This document shows positions 8,357 to 15,937 of a stretch of 19,796 nt of DNA, piece after piece. The stretch spans positions 1-19,796 of the forward strand of contig JAFDHB010000054.1 of NCBI GenBank assembly GCA_019308985.1, given 5' to 3'. The notes under the pieces were generated by a model that saw nothing but the letters and a program-made list of their open reading frames with translations, searched no databases and was not told the origin of the DNA. The DNA comes from Deltaproteobacteria bacterium (lineage in GTDB: Bacteria > Desulfobacterota > DSM-4660 > Desulfatiglandales > HGW-15). Positions within the stretch are counted from its first letter, which is position 1. Each line of letters starts with the position of its first letter. The position numbers and the translations under genes are program-made.

Positions 8357-8555
8357 GGATTTGTTGGCACGGATTTCACGGATTGCACGGATGCTGTAGA
8401 TTATGAATTGTGCACCGGAAGAGGCCATTGATACGACTGATGGAGTGTTTCCTTGGCCGGTGCTTAAGAGGGCTATGCAGCGGTGATTCGCAGGCGCGAA
8501 TCCCGCTGCACTGTTGAGTCGCGTCATCCGTGTAGAATCCGTGCCAAAAAAATCC
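8357..8555. repeat. MITE-like element with terminal inverted repeats and internal hairpins
   Basis: The left end (8357-8375) and right end (8536-8555) are inverted repeats, 19 and 20 bases, differing by one substitution and a one-base gap, centred on GGCACGGATT. Inside the left end are three tandem 9-mers (8367-8375, 8376-8384, 8385-8393; consensus KCACGGATK). The right end has a related pair. The interior holds GCACCGG (8412-8418)/CCGGTGC (8457-8463) and a strong hairpin at 8477-8509. No transposase or credible gene is inside. It begins 6 bases after one gene's stop and ends 41 bases before the convergent gene's stop. It may be a non-autonomous mobile repeat, and in practice a bidirectional transcription barrier. 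Confidence 0.65.
8477..8509. other. Strong hairpin inside the MITE-like element
   Basis: GCAGCGG (8477-8483) and GATTCGC (8485-8491) pair with GCGAATC (8496-8502) and CCGCTGC (8503-8509). This gives 14 Watson-Crick pairs with one bulged T (8484) and a 4-base AGGC loop. Being nearly symmetrical, it would fold on either strand's transcript. No flanking T-run is present. Confidence 0.7.
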
Positions 8556-8595
8556 CCTTCCGTGACCCTCCGGCGTGCTCAGCCAGCCCTTAAGG

Positions 8596-9504
8596 CTAGG
8601 ACTTCACCACAGTCATGATGTTCGACTTTATCTTCCGTAATCCCGCCCTTGAAAGGGCGCTCTTCCCAAAGGCGGCCGTGAAACCGGATTCATCCATCTC
8701 CAGGAATACCTTCGTGGAAGGTAACACGACCCTCCTGTCGCCCCCGTCCCCATTAAAGGGACACACCTCCTGGCACCTGTCACAACCGAAAAAGCAGTCC
8801 CCCATCCTCTTGCCCGCCTCACGGTCCAAGTCCCCCTTGTATTCAATGGTCAAGTAGGAGAGGCACCTGGAGGCATCCAGGGTGAAGGGACGTACAAGGG
8901 CCCCGGTGGGACAGTTGGCTATGCACATATCACAATCCCCGCACTGACTCTCCATGACCTCCGGATTGTCCGATTCCAAGGGAACCGTCGTCAAGATCTC
9001 CGCAAGGTAGAAATAGGAACCATATCCGGGTATGATCAACATATTGTTTTTCCCAAAGAAACCAATACCGGCGGCATATGCCAAGCTCTTCTCCACGAGG
9101 GGTGAGGAGTCTACGCACACCTTGCTCCTGGACCCATAGCAGCATTCTTGGAGCAGTTCAACCAGGCAGTTGCACAGGGTCCTGACCCTGTCGTGGTAGT
9201 CTTCCTTGTCCGGTTCGGTATAACGAGAAAGGGTGAAACCATCCCTTGTAGCGGGTTTATGCGCACTGTAAGGAAAAGCAAGGGAAATGATGGTTCTGCA
9301 ACCTTCCAGCAATCTTCCAGGGTCTTTCCTGACTTCCATGCTTCTTTTGAGCCAGGCCATGTCTCCCTGGTTTCCCCTGTTTACCCAGGCTGCGTATTGA
9401 TCGAAAAACGGGGGTGCTTGGGGCCTGGTGTACCCCAGGGCAATGAACCCGAGTTCCCTGGCCTTCTCCTCCAGGGAATGCCAAAGCGTTTCATCACAGC
9501 TCAT
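8596..9504 (-). CDS. queG: Epoxyqueuosine reductase QueG
   Basis: 302 aa. QueG reduces epoxyqueuosine to queuosine in tRNA, using cobalamin and two [4Fe-4S] clusters. Visible: [11 protein letters not shown] near 94-104, the catalytic acid D132 in [19 protein letters not shown], the ferredoxin-like cluster C188-x2-C191-x2-C194-x3-C198-P, C214 before [10 protein letters not shown], and C237/C241-x2-C244-x3-C248-P in [13 protein letters not shown]. It is slightly shorter than many homologues. Its ATG lies inside the last codons of map (11-base overlap) with no clear ribosome binding site, so translation is probably coupled. Other queuosine genes are not in the window. Confidence 0.94.
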   Translation of the reverse strand: MSCDETLWHSLEEKARELGFIALGYTRPQAPPFFDQYAAWVNRGNQGDMAWLKRSMEVRKDPGRLLEGCRTIISLAFPYSAHKPATRDGFTLSRYTEPDKEDYHDRVRTLCNCLVELLQECCYGSRSKVCVDSSPLVEKSLAYAAGIGFFGKNNMLIIPGYGSYFYLAEILTTVPLESDNPEVMESQCGDCDMCIANCPTGALVRPFTLDASRCLSYLTIEYKGDLDREAGKRMGDCFFGCDRCQEVCPFNGDGGDRRVVLPSTKVFLEMDESGFTAAFGKSALSRAGLRKIKSNIMTVVKS

Positions 9505-10450
9505 AGGGTGTCAGACTTTCAAGGCCTTGCTCTGTAATGAGGATGGTCTGTTCGAACTGTGCTGACAAGGAAGCATCGTTCGTGACCGCAGTCCAGTTGT
9601 CATCAAGTATGTGCAGGTCCTTCTTGCCCAGGTTGATCATGGGCTCGATGGTGAAGACCATTCCCGGAACCAGCACAATCCCTTTGCCCTTCTGGCCGTA
9701 ATGGGGAATCTGTGGGGCCTCGTGGAATTCAAATCCCACCCCGTGCCCCACAAACTCCCTTACCACCGAGCAACCTTCGGCTTCAGCGTGCGCCTGAATA
9801 GCCCAGCCGATGTCTCCTACCCTATTGCCCGGCCGTGCCATGGACATGCCCTTCTTCAGGCATTCCCTTGCGACCTTGACGATCTTTCGGGCATCGGGCC
9901 CGGGCTGACCCACAAAAAAGGTCTTGCTCGCATCCGCGTAATACCCGTCCAGGATGGGCGTGACATCCACGTTGACGATATCTCCCTCCCTGAGCCTCCT
10001 TTTTCCAGGAATCCCGTGACATATCTCCTCGTTTACGGAGACACAAACGCTCTTTGGAAACCCCCTGTAATTGAGAGGCGCAGGGGTGGCTCCGTGCTTG
10101 ACCGTGTAGTCGTGAACGATCCTGTCTATCTCTTCCGTCTCCATGCCCGGCCTGACAGATCTCTCTACCAGGTCCAGGAGCTCAAGCGCCAGTCGACCGG
10201 CCCTCCTGATCTTCTCTACGTCTTTATCATCTTTCAACCGTATCCCGTAATCCCTGAGGTACCTGTCTCTTAAGCTTTCGGTGCCGGCAAACTCCTTACC
10301 CAGACAACACTTCTTGAATTTCAATCCGCTGCCGCACGGGCAGGGATCATTTCTGCCGATTTTCCTGATCTTCTCATCCAACAGCATTTCCCATTCAGCC
10401 CCCGTTCTCGTCTTTTTCCCCAACTTCCTAGTCCCTTGCGCCCGCCCCAT
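9494..10450 (-). CDS. map: Type I methionine aminopeptidase with N-terminal SEC-C zinc motif
   Basis: 318 aa. The N-terminal SEC-C motif (33-49, [17 protein letters not shown]37, C39, C48, C49) binds zinc and is known in a subset of bacterial MetAPs, where it probably helps ribosome association. The catalytic domain has all five metal ligands in register with the E. coli enzyme: D162, D173, H236, E269, E300, plus H145 in CHGIPG. It removes initiator methionine from new proteins. The start at 10450 lies inside ampG (23-base overlap), with GAGGAGG 12 bases upstream. M22 is an alternative start but would still keep SEC-C. The third member of the transcript, queG, overlaps its end. Confidence 0.94.
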   Translation of the reverse strand: MGRAQGTRKLGKKTRTGAEWEMLLDEKIRKIGRNDPCPCGSGLKFKKCCLGKEFAGTESLRDRYLRDYGIRLKDDKDVEKIRRAGRLALELLDLVERSVRPGMETEEIDRIVHDYTVKHGATPAPLNYRGFPKSVCVSVNEEICHGIPGKRRLREGDIVNVDVTPILDGYYADASKTFFVGQPGPDARKIVKVARECLKKGMSMARPGNRVGDIGWAIQAHAEAEGCSVVREFVGHGVGFEFHEAPQIPHYGQKGKGIVLVPGMVFTIEPMINLGKKDLHILDDNWTAVTNDASLSAQFEQTILITEQGLESLTPYEL

Positions 10451-11708
10451 TGCCGGCCATTACCTCCTCATATGAATACCATGCAGCAAACTTTAAGAGG
10501 AGCAGGAGTCCTGGAATGGCGATCAACGCGCAGGAGATGAAAAATGTCTCCCACCCAAGGTTCTTTGCCAGAAACCCCGTGGGCGCGGATGCAATCACCC
10601 TGGGGATACCCATGAGGCTCGTCAGGAGGGCATACTGCGTGGCAGTGAATCTCTTGTTGGTAATGCTTGCCATGAAGGCGGCATAGGCTGCGGTGCCCAT
10701 CCCGCTGCTCAGGTTTTCAAACCCGATCACCCCGGACAACAGAGGGATGCTGTGTCCCACACGAGCCAGGAGAGCGAAACAGGCGGTGGATAATCCCTGG
10801 AGTATCCCAAAGATCCACAGGGACCTCGTGATCCCGAGGCGGAGCATGACCAGGCCTCCGATCACGAGTCCGCCGATGGTGGCCCAGAATCCAAACAGCT
10901 TTACCACGGCCCCTATTTCACTCTTTGAAAACCCGATCTCCAGGTAAAAGGGGGTTGTCATGGTGCTTGCCATTGTGTCCCCGATCTTGTACAGAAGTAT
11001 GAAGGCAAGGATCCAGATTGCCCCTTTCCTGGAAAAATACTCCACCAGGGGGTCTACTACCGCCTCTCTCATGTTTCCGGGCGGCTTGACGGTTACCTCC
11101 GGCTCGTGAGCGAGGAGAGTCGTCACGATACCGGGCAGCATACAGCCCGCCATGATCAAATAAACCATTGAAAATGGGATGTGATCCGCCATGATCAACC
11201 CGCCCCCGGAGGCGAGAAGCATCCCTACCCGGTATCCGTTGATATACAGGGAAGACGCCAATCCCAGCTCTTCATTGGAGAAGTCTTCTCTCCTGTATGC
11301 ATCCACCACAATATCCTGCGAGGCACTGAAAAATGTAACCAGGAAAGCGGCGAAGGCAACTCCCCAGGGGTTGCCCAGGGGATCAGCGGACCCCAGACCT
11401 CCAATGGAAAGCATCAAAGCCACCTGGGCCAGAAGAAGCCAACCCCTCCTCCTTCCCAGGAAGGGCAGGGTGAACCTGTCGAGAAATGGTGCCCAGAGAA
11501 ATTTCACGGTGTAGGGTAGCCCAACCAGGGACATTATACCTATTACCGTGAGGTCGACCCCCTCCTCCTTCATCCATGCCTGCAATACCGTTATGGTCAG
11601 CAGCAAGGGCAGCCCACAGGAAAACCCCATTATCAATGCCACAAGCATCCGGGTGTTCCACACACTGGCCAACAAGGGTTTTTTGGTCTTAATATTCTCA
11701 GATCTCAT
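10428..11708 (-). CDS. ampG: AmpG-family muropeptide permease (MFS)
   Basis: 426 aa, a multi-spanning inner-membrane transporter, probably about 12 helices. Family signatures: [19 protein letters not shown] (28-46), [18 protein letters not shown] (61-78), GRRRGW (85-90) and [14 protein letters not shown]. AmpG imports anhydro-muropeptides for cell-wall recycling in Gram-negative bacteria. It is shorter than E. coli AmpG (491 aa), as many relatives are. It is the first gene of the minus-strand ampG-map-queG group; the upstream ribosome binding site is weak. Its exact substrate is inferred from family only, and a beta-lactamase regulator is not present nearby. Confidence 0.87.
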   Translation of the reverse strand: MRSENIKTKKPLLASVWNTRMLVALIMGFSCGLPLLLTITVLQAWMKEEGVDLTVIGIMSLVGLPYTVKFLWAPFLDRFTLPFLGRRRGWLLLAQVALMLSIGGLGSADPLGNPWGVAFAAFLVTFFSASQDIVVDAYRREDFSNEELGLASSLYINGYRVGMLLASGGGLIMADHIPFSMVYLIMAGCMLPGIVTTLLAHEPEVTVKPPGNMREAVVDPLVEYFSRKGAIWILAFILLYKIGDTMASTMTTPFYLEIGFSKSEIGAVVKLFGFWATIGGLVIGGLVMLRLGITRSLWIFGILQGLSTACFALLARVGHSIPLLSGVIGFENLSSGMGTAAYAAFMASITNKRFTATQYALLTSLMGIPRVIASAPTGFLAKNLGWETFFISCALIAIPGLLLLLKFAAWYSYEEVMAGNGAGARD

Positions 11709-11882
11709 GCCGTTCTCAAATCAATACAAAGAGGGCAAATCTTCTTCCTGCTCCTGTGTCTGTCTCTCCTTCTTGCTGTTTCCCGCTTTCCTTGATGCTT
11801 TGATTTCCGGCAACTGCTTTTTTTGATGCAACGAGGAACATGCGCTTACCGGGGCGAACTTGAGCAAGAGGCAAGAGTTGAT

Positions 11883-13817
11883 TTACCGCCCCTGTTCGCC
11901 TAGATACCTTAGACCCAGGATCGTAATGTCATCTGCTTGAGGCATGCCTTGAGAAAACAATGTAACTTCTTGCAAGATTGACAAGGCCAATTCTTTCATA
12001 GAATCATTCCGATGATAAGACACCTTTCCTATCAACCTTTCCTCGGAAAACAGCTCCTCCTTATTGTTACAAGCCTCGGTAACCCCATCGGTATACAAGA
12101 AGAGAGTGTCACCCGGCTCCAAAATAAGCCTTGCGCTGGTAAATGTGGAATCAGCATCAACTCCCAGTACAGTATTGCCCGTTCTTTTCAAAGGTTCCAC
12201 CTCATTCCCCTGGCGCACAATCAAAGGAGGATTGTGCCCGGCATTTGTATAACACACCTCACCGGTACTTATCGCCAAGATGCCGCAAAAAGCGGTAACA
12301 AACATCGAAGAATCGTTATCATAGGAAAGTTCTTTGTTTACCGTTTCCAAGATGCTGCCGGGATCATATGTGCCCTTTGCCGAGAAATTGATCAGAGACT
12401 TGGCCTTGGCCATAAACAGGGCAGCAGGGACGCCTTTATCCGACACATCGCCGATAATAAAAAATAGGCGATCGCTGTCAATGAAAAAGAAATCATAAAG
12501 GTCACCCCCGACCTGTTTGGCCGGCTTGATGACTGCATGTATATCAAATTCAGTCCTGTCAGGGAAGGGCGGAAAACGCTTGGGCAAGAGATCCATCTGT
12601 ATATCATGTGCAATTCTCAATTCGTTTTCTGTTCTTTCTTGGACGGCGGTCGTTTCAGTCAGGTTCTTGATATGTGTCTTGAGATCCTTGCTCATAAGAT
12701 TAAAAGAGGCTGCCACGGTTCCGATCTCGTCACCGGACGGCAGTTGAATCTGATAATCAAGATTTCCGGTGCGTGCAATGATCTTAGTGCCCTCATTCAG
12801 TATATTTAACGGCTTGACTACCAGATACTCGAGGCCCACAGCGGTCAGGAAACTCAATAGAAACAGCGACACGCCCAGAACAATGAGCACAGGTATGACA
12901 ACGGACCGAACTTCTTGATCTATTTCTGCGGTTGAAATGACGAATCCAATCTTCCAGTCAAGTGCAGGGTAATAACGAAAGAAGAGGTAATGCTCCTGGT
13001 TATCTCTTGTAAGGATGGTAACCCCTTCCTTCTGGGTAAACAGACTGTCCAGATCATCTCTTGACATTGCCAGGATGCTCTGGTTTAGCATAGACCTGTC
13101 CTGAGCCGCCAGAATCGTGCCTTCTCTATCCAGCGCAATAACATAACCGTTATGCCCGATTGTGATCTCCTCTATGTACTTCCTCAAATCGGCAAGAGTA
13201 ACATCGATCCCCACCACCCCATACACGACCCCACTTTCGTTTACGAGGGCCTTAACCACGCCGATGTTGACATCCGTGGATGTCACCGAAGAATAGGGTA
13301 GCGTGTGCATGATCTTCCCGGGAGTTTTTTTGCCCAATAGATACCAGGGTCTCTCGCGCGGATCATATCGGGTGGGGCGGTTCCTTTTGTGGGAGCGGAC
13401 AAAGCTGCCGTTTTCCCGCCCCATATACACGGAACTGACATAGTCATGGGTCTCACGGTAGCGTTCAAAAATATCAATGATTTTTTGCTCCGATTCTCCA
13501 ATCCTGTACTGAAACGACGACCCCTCGGCCGACGTGAAATTGGTAAAATTGGTATCATCCCTTGATTTGACATATGGGTTTTCAACAATGAACTCGAGAT
13601 CCTGTTCAATTTCAGTGATAAAGCTGGTGAGGGCGAAATTGACGTGGTCAAGCTGACTTTGAAGGCTGTTCTGAATAGATGAAAACTTCTCACGCTTCAG
13701 CTTGGCTGAAAGCAGCCCTCCGGTAATGAATAGGATACCTAGGCTGAGGGTGGCGAAGAGCAAAAGTATCTTGTACTTAAGCTTGAGTTTCAACCTGCTA
13801 TGCCCTCTCTTTTTCAA
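11883..13817 (-). CDS. Cache-HAMP-SpoIIE (RsbU-like PP2C) signalling phosphatase
   Basis: 644 aa. A transmembrane helix at about 16-36 is followed by an extracytoplasmic double-Cache region (about 40-300, with RERPWYLLGKK, YGVVGIDVTLADL and GHNGYVIALDREG). A second helix (about 306-328), a HAMP domain (330-385), a coiled linker and a SpoIIE/PP2C phosphatase (about 400-640) follow. Metal ligands are visible in QVGGDLYDF (D439), GDVSDKG (D457), YTDGVTEA (D577) and ADDITIL (D629, D630). Such proteins dephosphorylate anti-anti-sigma (STAS) partners. No STAS or anti-sigma gene is in the window, so the partner is elsewhere. The frame opens at TTG (13815-13817) directly after an in-frame TGA; a second TTG at 13793 has AGAGGG about 9 bases upstream. 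No ATG or GTG fits. Confidence 0.9.
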   Translation of the reverse strand: MKKRGHSRLKLKLKYKILLLFATLSLGILFITGGLLSAKLKREKFSSIQNSLQSQLDHVNFALTSFITEIEQDLEFIVENPYVKSRDDTNFTNFTSAEGSSFQYRIGESEQKIIDIFERYRETHDYVSSVYMGRENGSFVRSHKRNRPTRYDPRERPWYLLGKKTPGKIMHTLPYSSVTSTDVNIGVVKALVNESGVVYGVVGIDVTLADLRKYIEEITIGHNGYVIALDREGTILAAQDRSMLNQSILAMSRDDLDSLFTQKEGVTILTRDNQEHYLFFRYYPALDWKIGFVISTAEIDQEVRSVVIPVLIVLGVSLFLLSFLTAVGLEYLVVKPLNILNEGTKIIARTGNLDYQIQLPSGDEIGTVAASFNLMSKDLKTHIKNLTETTAVQERTENELRIAHDIQMDLLPKRFPPFPDRTEFDIHAVIKPAKQVGGDLYDFFFIDSDRLFFIIGDVSDKGVPAALFMAKAKSLINFSAKGTYDPGSILETVNKELSYDNDSSMFVTAFCGILAISTGEVCYTNAGHNPPLIVRQGNEVEPLKRTGNTVLGVDADSTFTSARLILEPGDTLFLYTDGVTEACNNKEELFSEERLIGKVSYHRNDSMKELALSILQEVTLFSQGMPQADDITILGLRYLGEQGR

Positions 13818-14103
13818 TCACGGGTTATTACCTCAACGATTTTGCCGCCAAAAAAGTTCAAAGCACCCAAACCTGAGCTCAGACCAGGGCTCCGTAGCCA
13901 CCGCCTTCCAAAGGCCAAATGAACACAGTCTCCTTCACTACGAAAGGCTTTTTTCCGGCCCACCAAAGGATGCTCCAATGATCTCCTCGTAGGACCTCAC
14001 CACCTGCGTCACTCTCAGAGAATCACCTTCGACCTGAGTTGGTAATCGACTAAGGGACAAATCCTTCCCACAGAAACAGGGCGATAGGCTCTATCGGGAG
14101 AAA

Positions 14104-14214
14104 ACCTAGTAGATTTTCCGAGTGTGATAAAAGGATTTTTTGCAACCTAGTAAATATAGGAGTTTTACCCGTGTGTGTCAACGTAACAGCCGACAACAGG
14201 CAAAATGACCTAGT
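14104..14214 (+). repeat. Three ACCTAGT boxes, probable operator array
   Basis: ACCTAGT occurs at 14104-14110, 14145-14151 and 14208-14214. The first two copies extend to AACCTAGTA. All are on the same strand. Start-to-start spacings are 41 and 63 bases, close to 4 and 6 turns of B-DNA, which would put the sites on one face of the helix. The array lies just upstream of TTGACA-type promoter 14227-14254. Regulator identity unknown. Confidence 0.45.
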
Positions 14215-14233
14215 TCATTTACGATGTTGACAC
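14175..14233. promoter_or_regulatory. Inverted repeat overlapping the -35 box
   Basis: GTGTCAAC (14175-14182) and GTTGACAC (14226-14233) are perfect 8-base inverted repeats separated by 43 bases. The right arm covers the TTGACA -35 box of the first promoter. The pair could be two half-sites for a looping regulator or may be coincidental. Confidence 0.35.
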
Positions 14234-14254
14234 TGCCGCAAACAGGAGTAATAT
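14227..14254 (+). promoter_or_regulatory. Candidate promoter P1 of the activase-like gene
   Basis: TTGACA (14227-14232) is a perfect -35 consensus, with TAATAT (14249-14254) after 16 bases (4 of 6 matches to TATAAT). The transcript would have a leader of about 120 bases. Confidence 0.5.
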
Positions 14255-14311
14255 TATGTGATTTATTACATATCAAACAAGGCGTCATCATGACCCTTTA
14301 TGAACTTTCGG

Positions 14312-14341
14312 TTGACCTTGAGGCGGATTGACTTGTATAAC
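14312..14341 (+). promoter_or_regulatory. Candidate promoter P2 of the activase-like gene
   Basis: TTGACC (14312-14317) and TATAAC (14336-14341) are 18 bases apart. The predicted start is about 14348, giving a leader of about 35 bases before the ATG at 14383, which has GGGAGAG at 14374-14380. Confidence 0.55.
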
Positions 14342-14382
14342 ACCTAAGGATTGAGTACCTACTCGAAGTTCATGGGAGAGAC

Positions 14383-15735
14383 ATGGAATCAACAGAAGAA
14401 GGTACTTTCAAGCTATCCCTGGAAAACGTAGGCAAGTTCCAGATAGGGAAGAGGACGGTCCTGATTCCTGAGATGAACAGGATAGCGGCCCACCTGTTCG
14501 CATGCACTTTCAAAGGGTTCGGCATAGATGCCAGGGTATTGGAAACCTTCAAGGGCATGGATCTGGGCATTGAGTACACCTCGGGCAAGGAATGTTACCC
14601 TTGCCAGGTCACCTTGGGCGATATCCTCTATTTTGCCCAGAAGGAAAAGGAAAGACTGGGCGATGCGTTCAAGGCTGAGAACTATGTCTACTTCTTGCCC
14701 GAATCGGATGGCCCGTGCCGGTACGGGATGTACAACAAGTACCAACGAATCGTCCTTGACTCCTTGCCCGGACTCGACAAGCTGAAAATCTTTTCATTGA
14801 CCACCAAGGACGGCTATTCGGTCGACGGCATGATCCCACCGGAGCAGATCTTGAGCTTCAAGAAAGTCGGCTATTTCTCCCTCCTTATTGCCGATATCCT
14901 TGACAGGCTCCTGTGGCGGATCAGGCCCTATGAGAGAGAACCCGGCATGGCCGATGAATTCATTGAAAAGTCCATGCGTACCATGGGAGATTGCTTCAAG
15001 GCATACGGGACAAGGCTCGAGTTCGACCGTATTCTTTCCAAGCTCGAAGAAATCGTAATGGGAGGCAAGGCCATCATAGATCCCAAGATCCCGCAGAAAC
15101 CCTTGATCGGGATAGTGGGAGAGATATTCCTGAGGATGCACCGGGCATCCAACCAGGACTTGATCAGGACACTGGAGAAGCACGGTGCCGAAGTGGTAAA
15201 CGCCTCTCTTTGCGAATGGGTGAATTACACGAGCTACGAGCCCTTGAGAGAAGCCAGGGAGAAACTCTGGCTGAACCTTAAGAGCCTCAGAATCAGACAC
15301 CTGAAAACCTACATCAAGGATATGGTCCACTATGGATTGGACTTATATTACAAGGAACACAAGCAGAAACAGGTGTACAAAAGAATCAAGCCCTTGCTCA
15401 ATTTGGCGGATGACCATAAGATCTCCCGCCTGGAAAAGGTCTTAAAGGAAGGGGATATCTTTTCCTTTGACGTGGGCACTGAGGCATGTCTCAGCATTTC
15501 GGCCATCATGGAATATGCCAGGGAGGGATATAACGGCATAGTGAATGTCTATCCCTTTACGTGCATGCCGAGCACCACGACCTCGGCCGTCGTCCGACCC
15601 CTTATGAATAGAGTGGGGGTTCCCTATCTGGATACCCCCTATGATGCCAGCATACAGCCAGGCCGTGAGGCGGCGATTCGCACCTTCATGTACCAGGCCT
15701 ACCAGCACTACAAGAGGCACGGACGCAAGGGTTGA
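14383..15735 (+). CDS. 2-hydroxyacyl-CoA dehydratase activase-related protein (DUF2229/COG3581-like)
   Basis: 450 aa, soluble. Recognisable family points: SGKECYPCQVTLGD (67-80; C71, C74), DGPCRYGMYNKYQ (C112), KPLIGIVGEIFLR, FDVGTEACLSISAI, and VNVYPFTCMPSTTTSAVV near the C-terminus. These conserved cysteines are typical of the D-component/activase-related proteins of the 2-hydroxyglutaryl-CoA dehydratase group, where cysteines can hold an Fe-S cluster. In many anaerobes this module is fused to or next to an ATP-dependent ASKHA activase (COG1924). Neither ASKHA nor dehydratase A/B subunits are visible here, so the reaction is unknown. It starts after two candidate promoters. A hairpin begins at its stop codon. 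Confidence 0.8.
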   Translation: MESTEEGTFKLSLENVGKFQIGKRTVLIPEMNRIAAHLFACTFKGFGIDARVLETFKGMDLGIEYTSGKECYPCQVTLGDILYFAQKEKERLGDAFKAENYVYFLPESDGPCRYGMYNKYQRIVLDSLPGLDKLKIFSLTTKDGYSVDGMIPPEQILSFKKVGYFSLLIADILDRLLWRIRPYEREPGMADEFIEKSMRTMGDCFKAYGTRLEFDRILSKLEEIVMGGKAIIDPKIPQKPLIGIVGEIFLRMHRASNQDLIRTLEKHGAEVVNASLCEWVNYTSYEPLREAREKLWLNLKSLRIRHLKTYIKDMVHYGLDLYYKEHKQKQVYKRIKPLLNLADDHKISRLEKVLKEGDIFSFDVGTEACLSISAIMEYAREGYNGIVNVYPFTCMPSTTTSAVVRPLMNRVGVPYLDTPYDASIQPGREAAIRTFMYQAYQHYKRHGRKG

Positions 15736-15773
15736 GGGACTGATCGGGGTGTAGCATCATCCCCCTCCCTCAA
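15732..15773 (+). other. Stem-loop spanning the stop codon of the activase-like gene
   Basis: TTGAGGGA (15732-15739) pairs with TCCCTCAA (15766-15773), with an inner GGGG (15746-15749)/CCCC (15761-15764) helix. The 5' strand includes the TGA stop. No T-run follows, so it is not a standard intrinsic terminator; 3'-end protection or Rho-independent attenuation by another route are possible. Confidence 0.55.
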
Positions 15774-15801
15774 GTGAGATGAGCATCTTTGAAACTATAG
15801 G

Positions 15802-15851
15802 AGAGCGCCTGCACATTAGCCCCTTTCGACCTGAAGGGGTATTAGCGCTCT
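15802..15851 (+). terminator. Terminator-like stem-loop before the radical SAM gene
   Basis: AGAGCGC (15802-15808) pairs with GCGCTCT (15845-15851). It encloses CCCCTT (15820-15825)/AAGGGG (15834-15839), and TTT follows (15852-15854). The short T-run makes termination possible but weak. It lies about 86 bases before the radical SAM start, so a regulatory leader is an alternative. Confidence 0.45.
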
Positions 15852-15937
15852 TTTGAGGATCGCAGGAAAGCCTTCTACTCTGGGGGTTGAAGGCCTTTCA
15901 GAGACCCGTGACCAATACCACCAGGAAGAGGTATGTC

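Larger units (their letters stand above)
13818..14382. other. 565-base control region between divergent genes
   Basis: No gene is recognised. The left half holds the unassigned upstream region of the minus-strand phosphatase. The right half has dense signals for the plus-strand gene: ACCTAGT boxes, an inverted repeat and two candidate promoters, listed separately. There is also a small hairpin CGATAG/CTATCG (14082-14087, 14091-14096). A weak CRP/FNR-like palindrome ATGTGATTTATTACAT (14256-14271), one mismatch between arms, covers the predicted start of the first promoter. Confidence 0.5.

Noticed and set aside
8367..8393. Three tandem 9-mers as a possible CRISPR or iteron array
   Set aside because: Units are contiguous with no spacers and only three copies, and the motif recurs inverted at 8526-8545, which fits a transposon-like end better.
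8015..8527. 170-codon minus-strand frame over the flavoprotein and the repeat element
   Set aside because: It is antisense to a well-supported gene, and its first part is a translation of the inverted-repeat element (an IRAIREIRANK-like tract from the 9-mers).
11709..11882. Terminator between the SpoIIE phosphatase and ampG
   Set aside because: A T-run at 11818-11824 is present, but no adjacent GC-rich stem in the right orientation could be found by eye.
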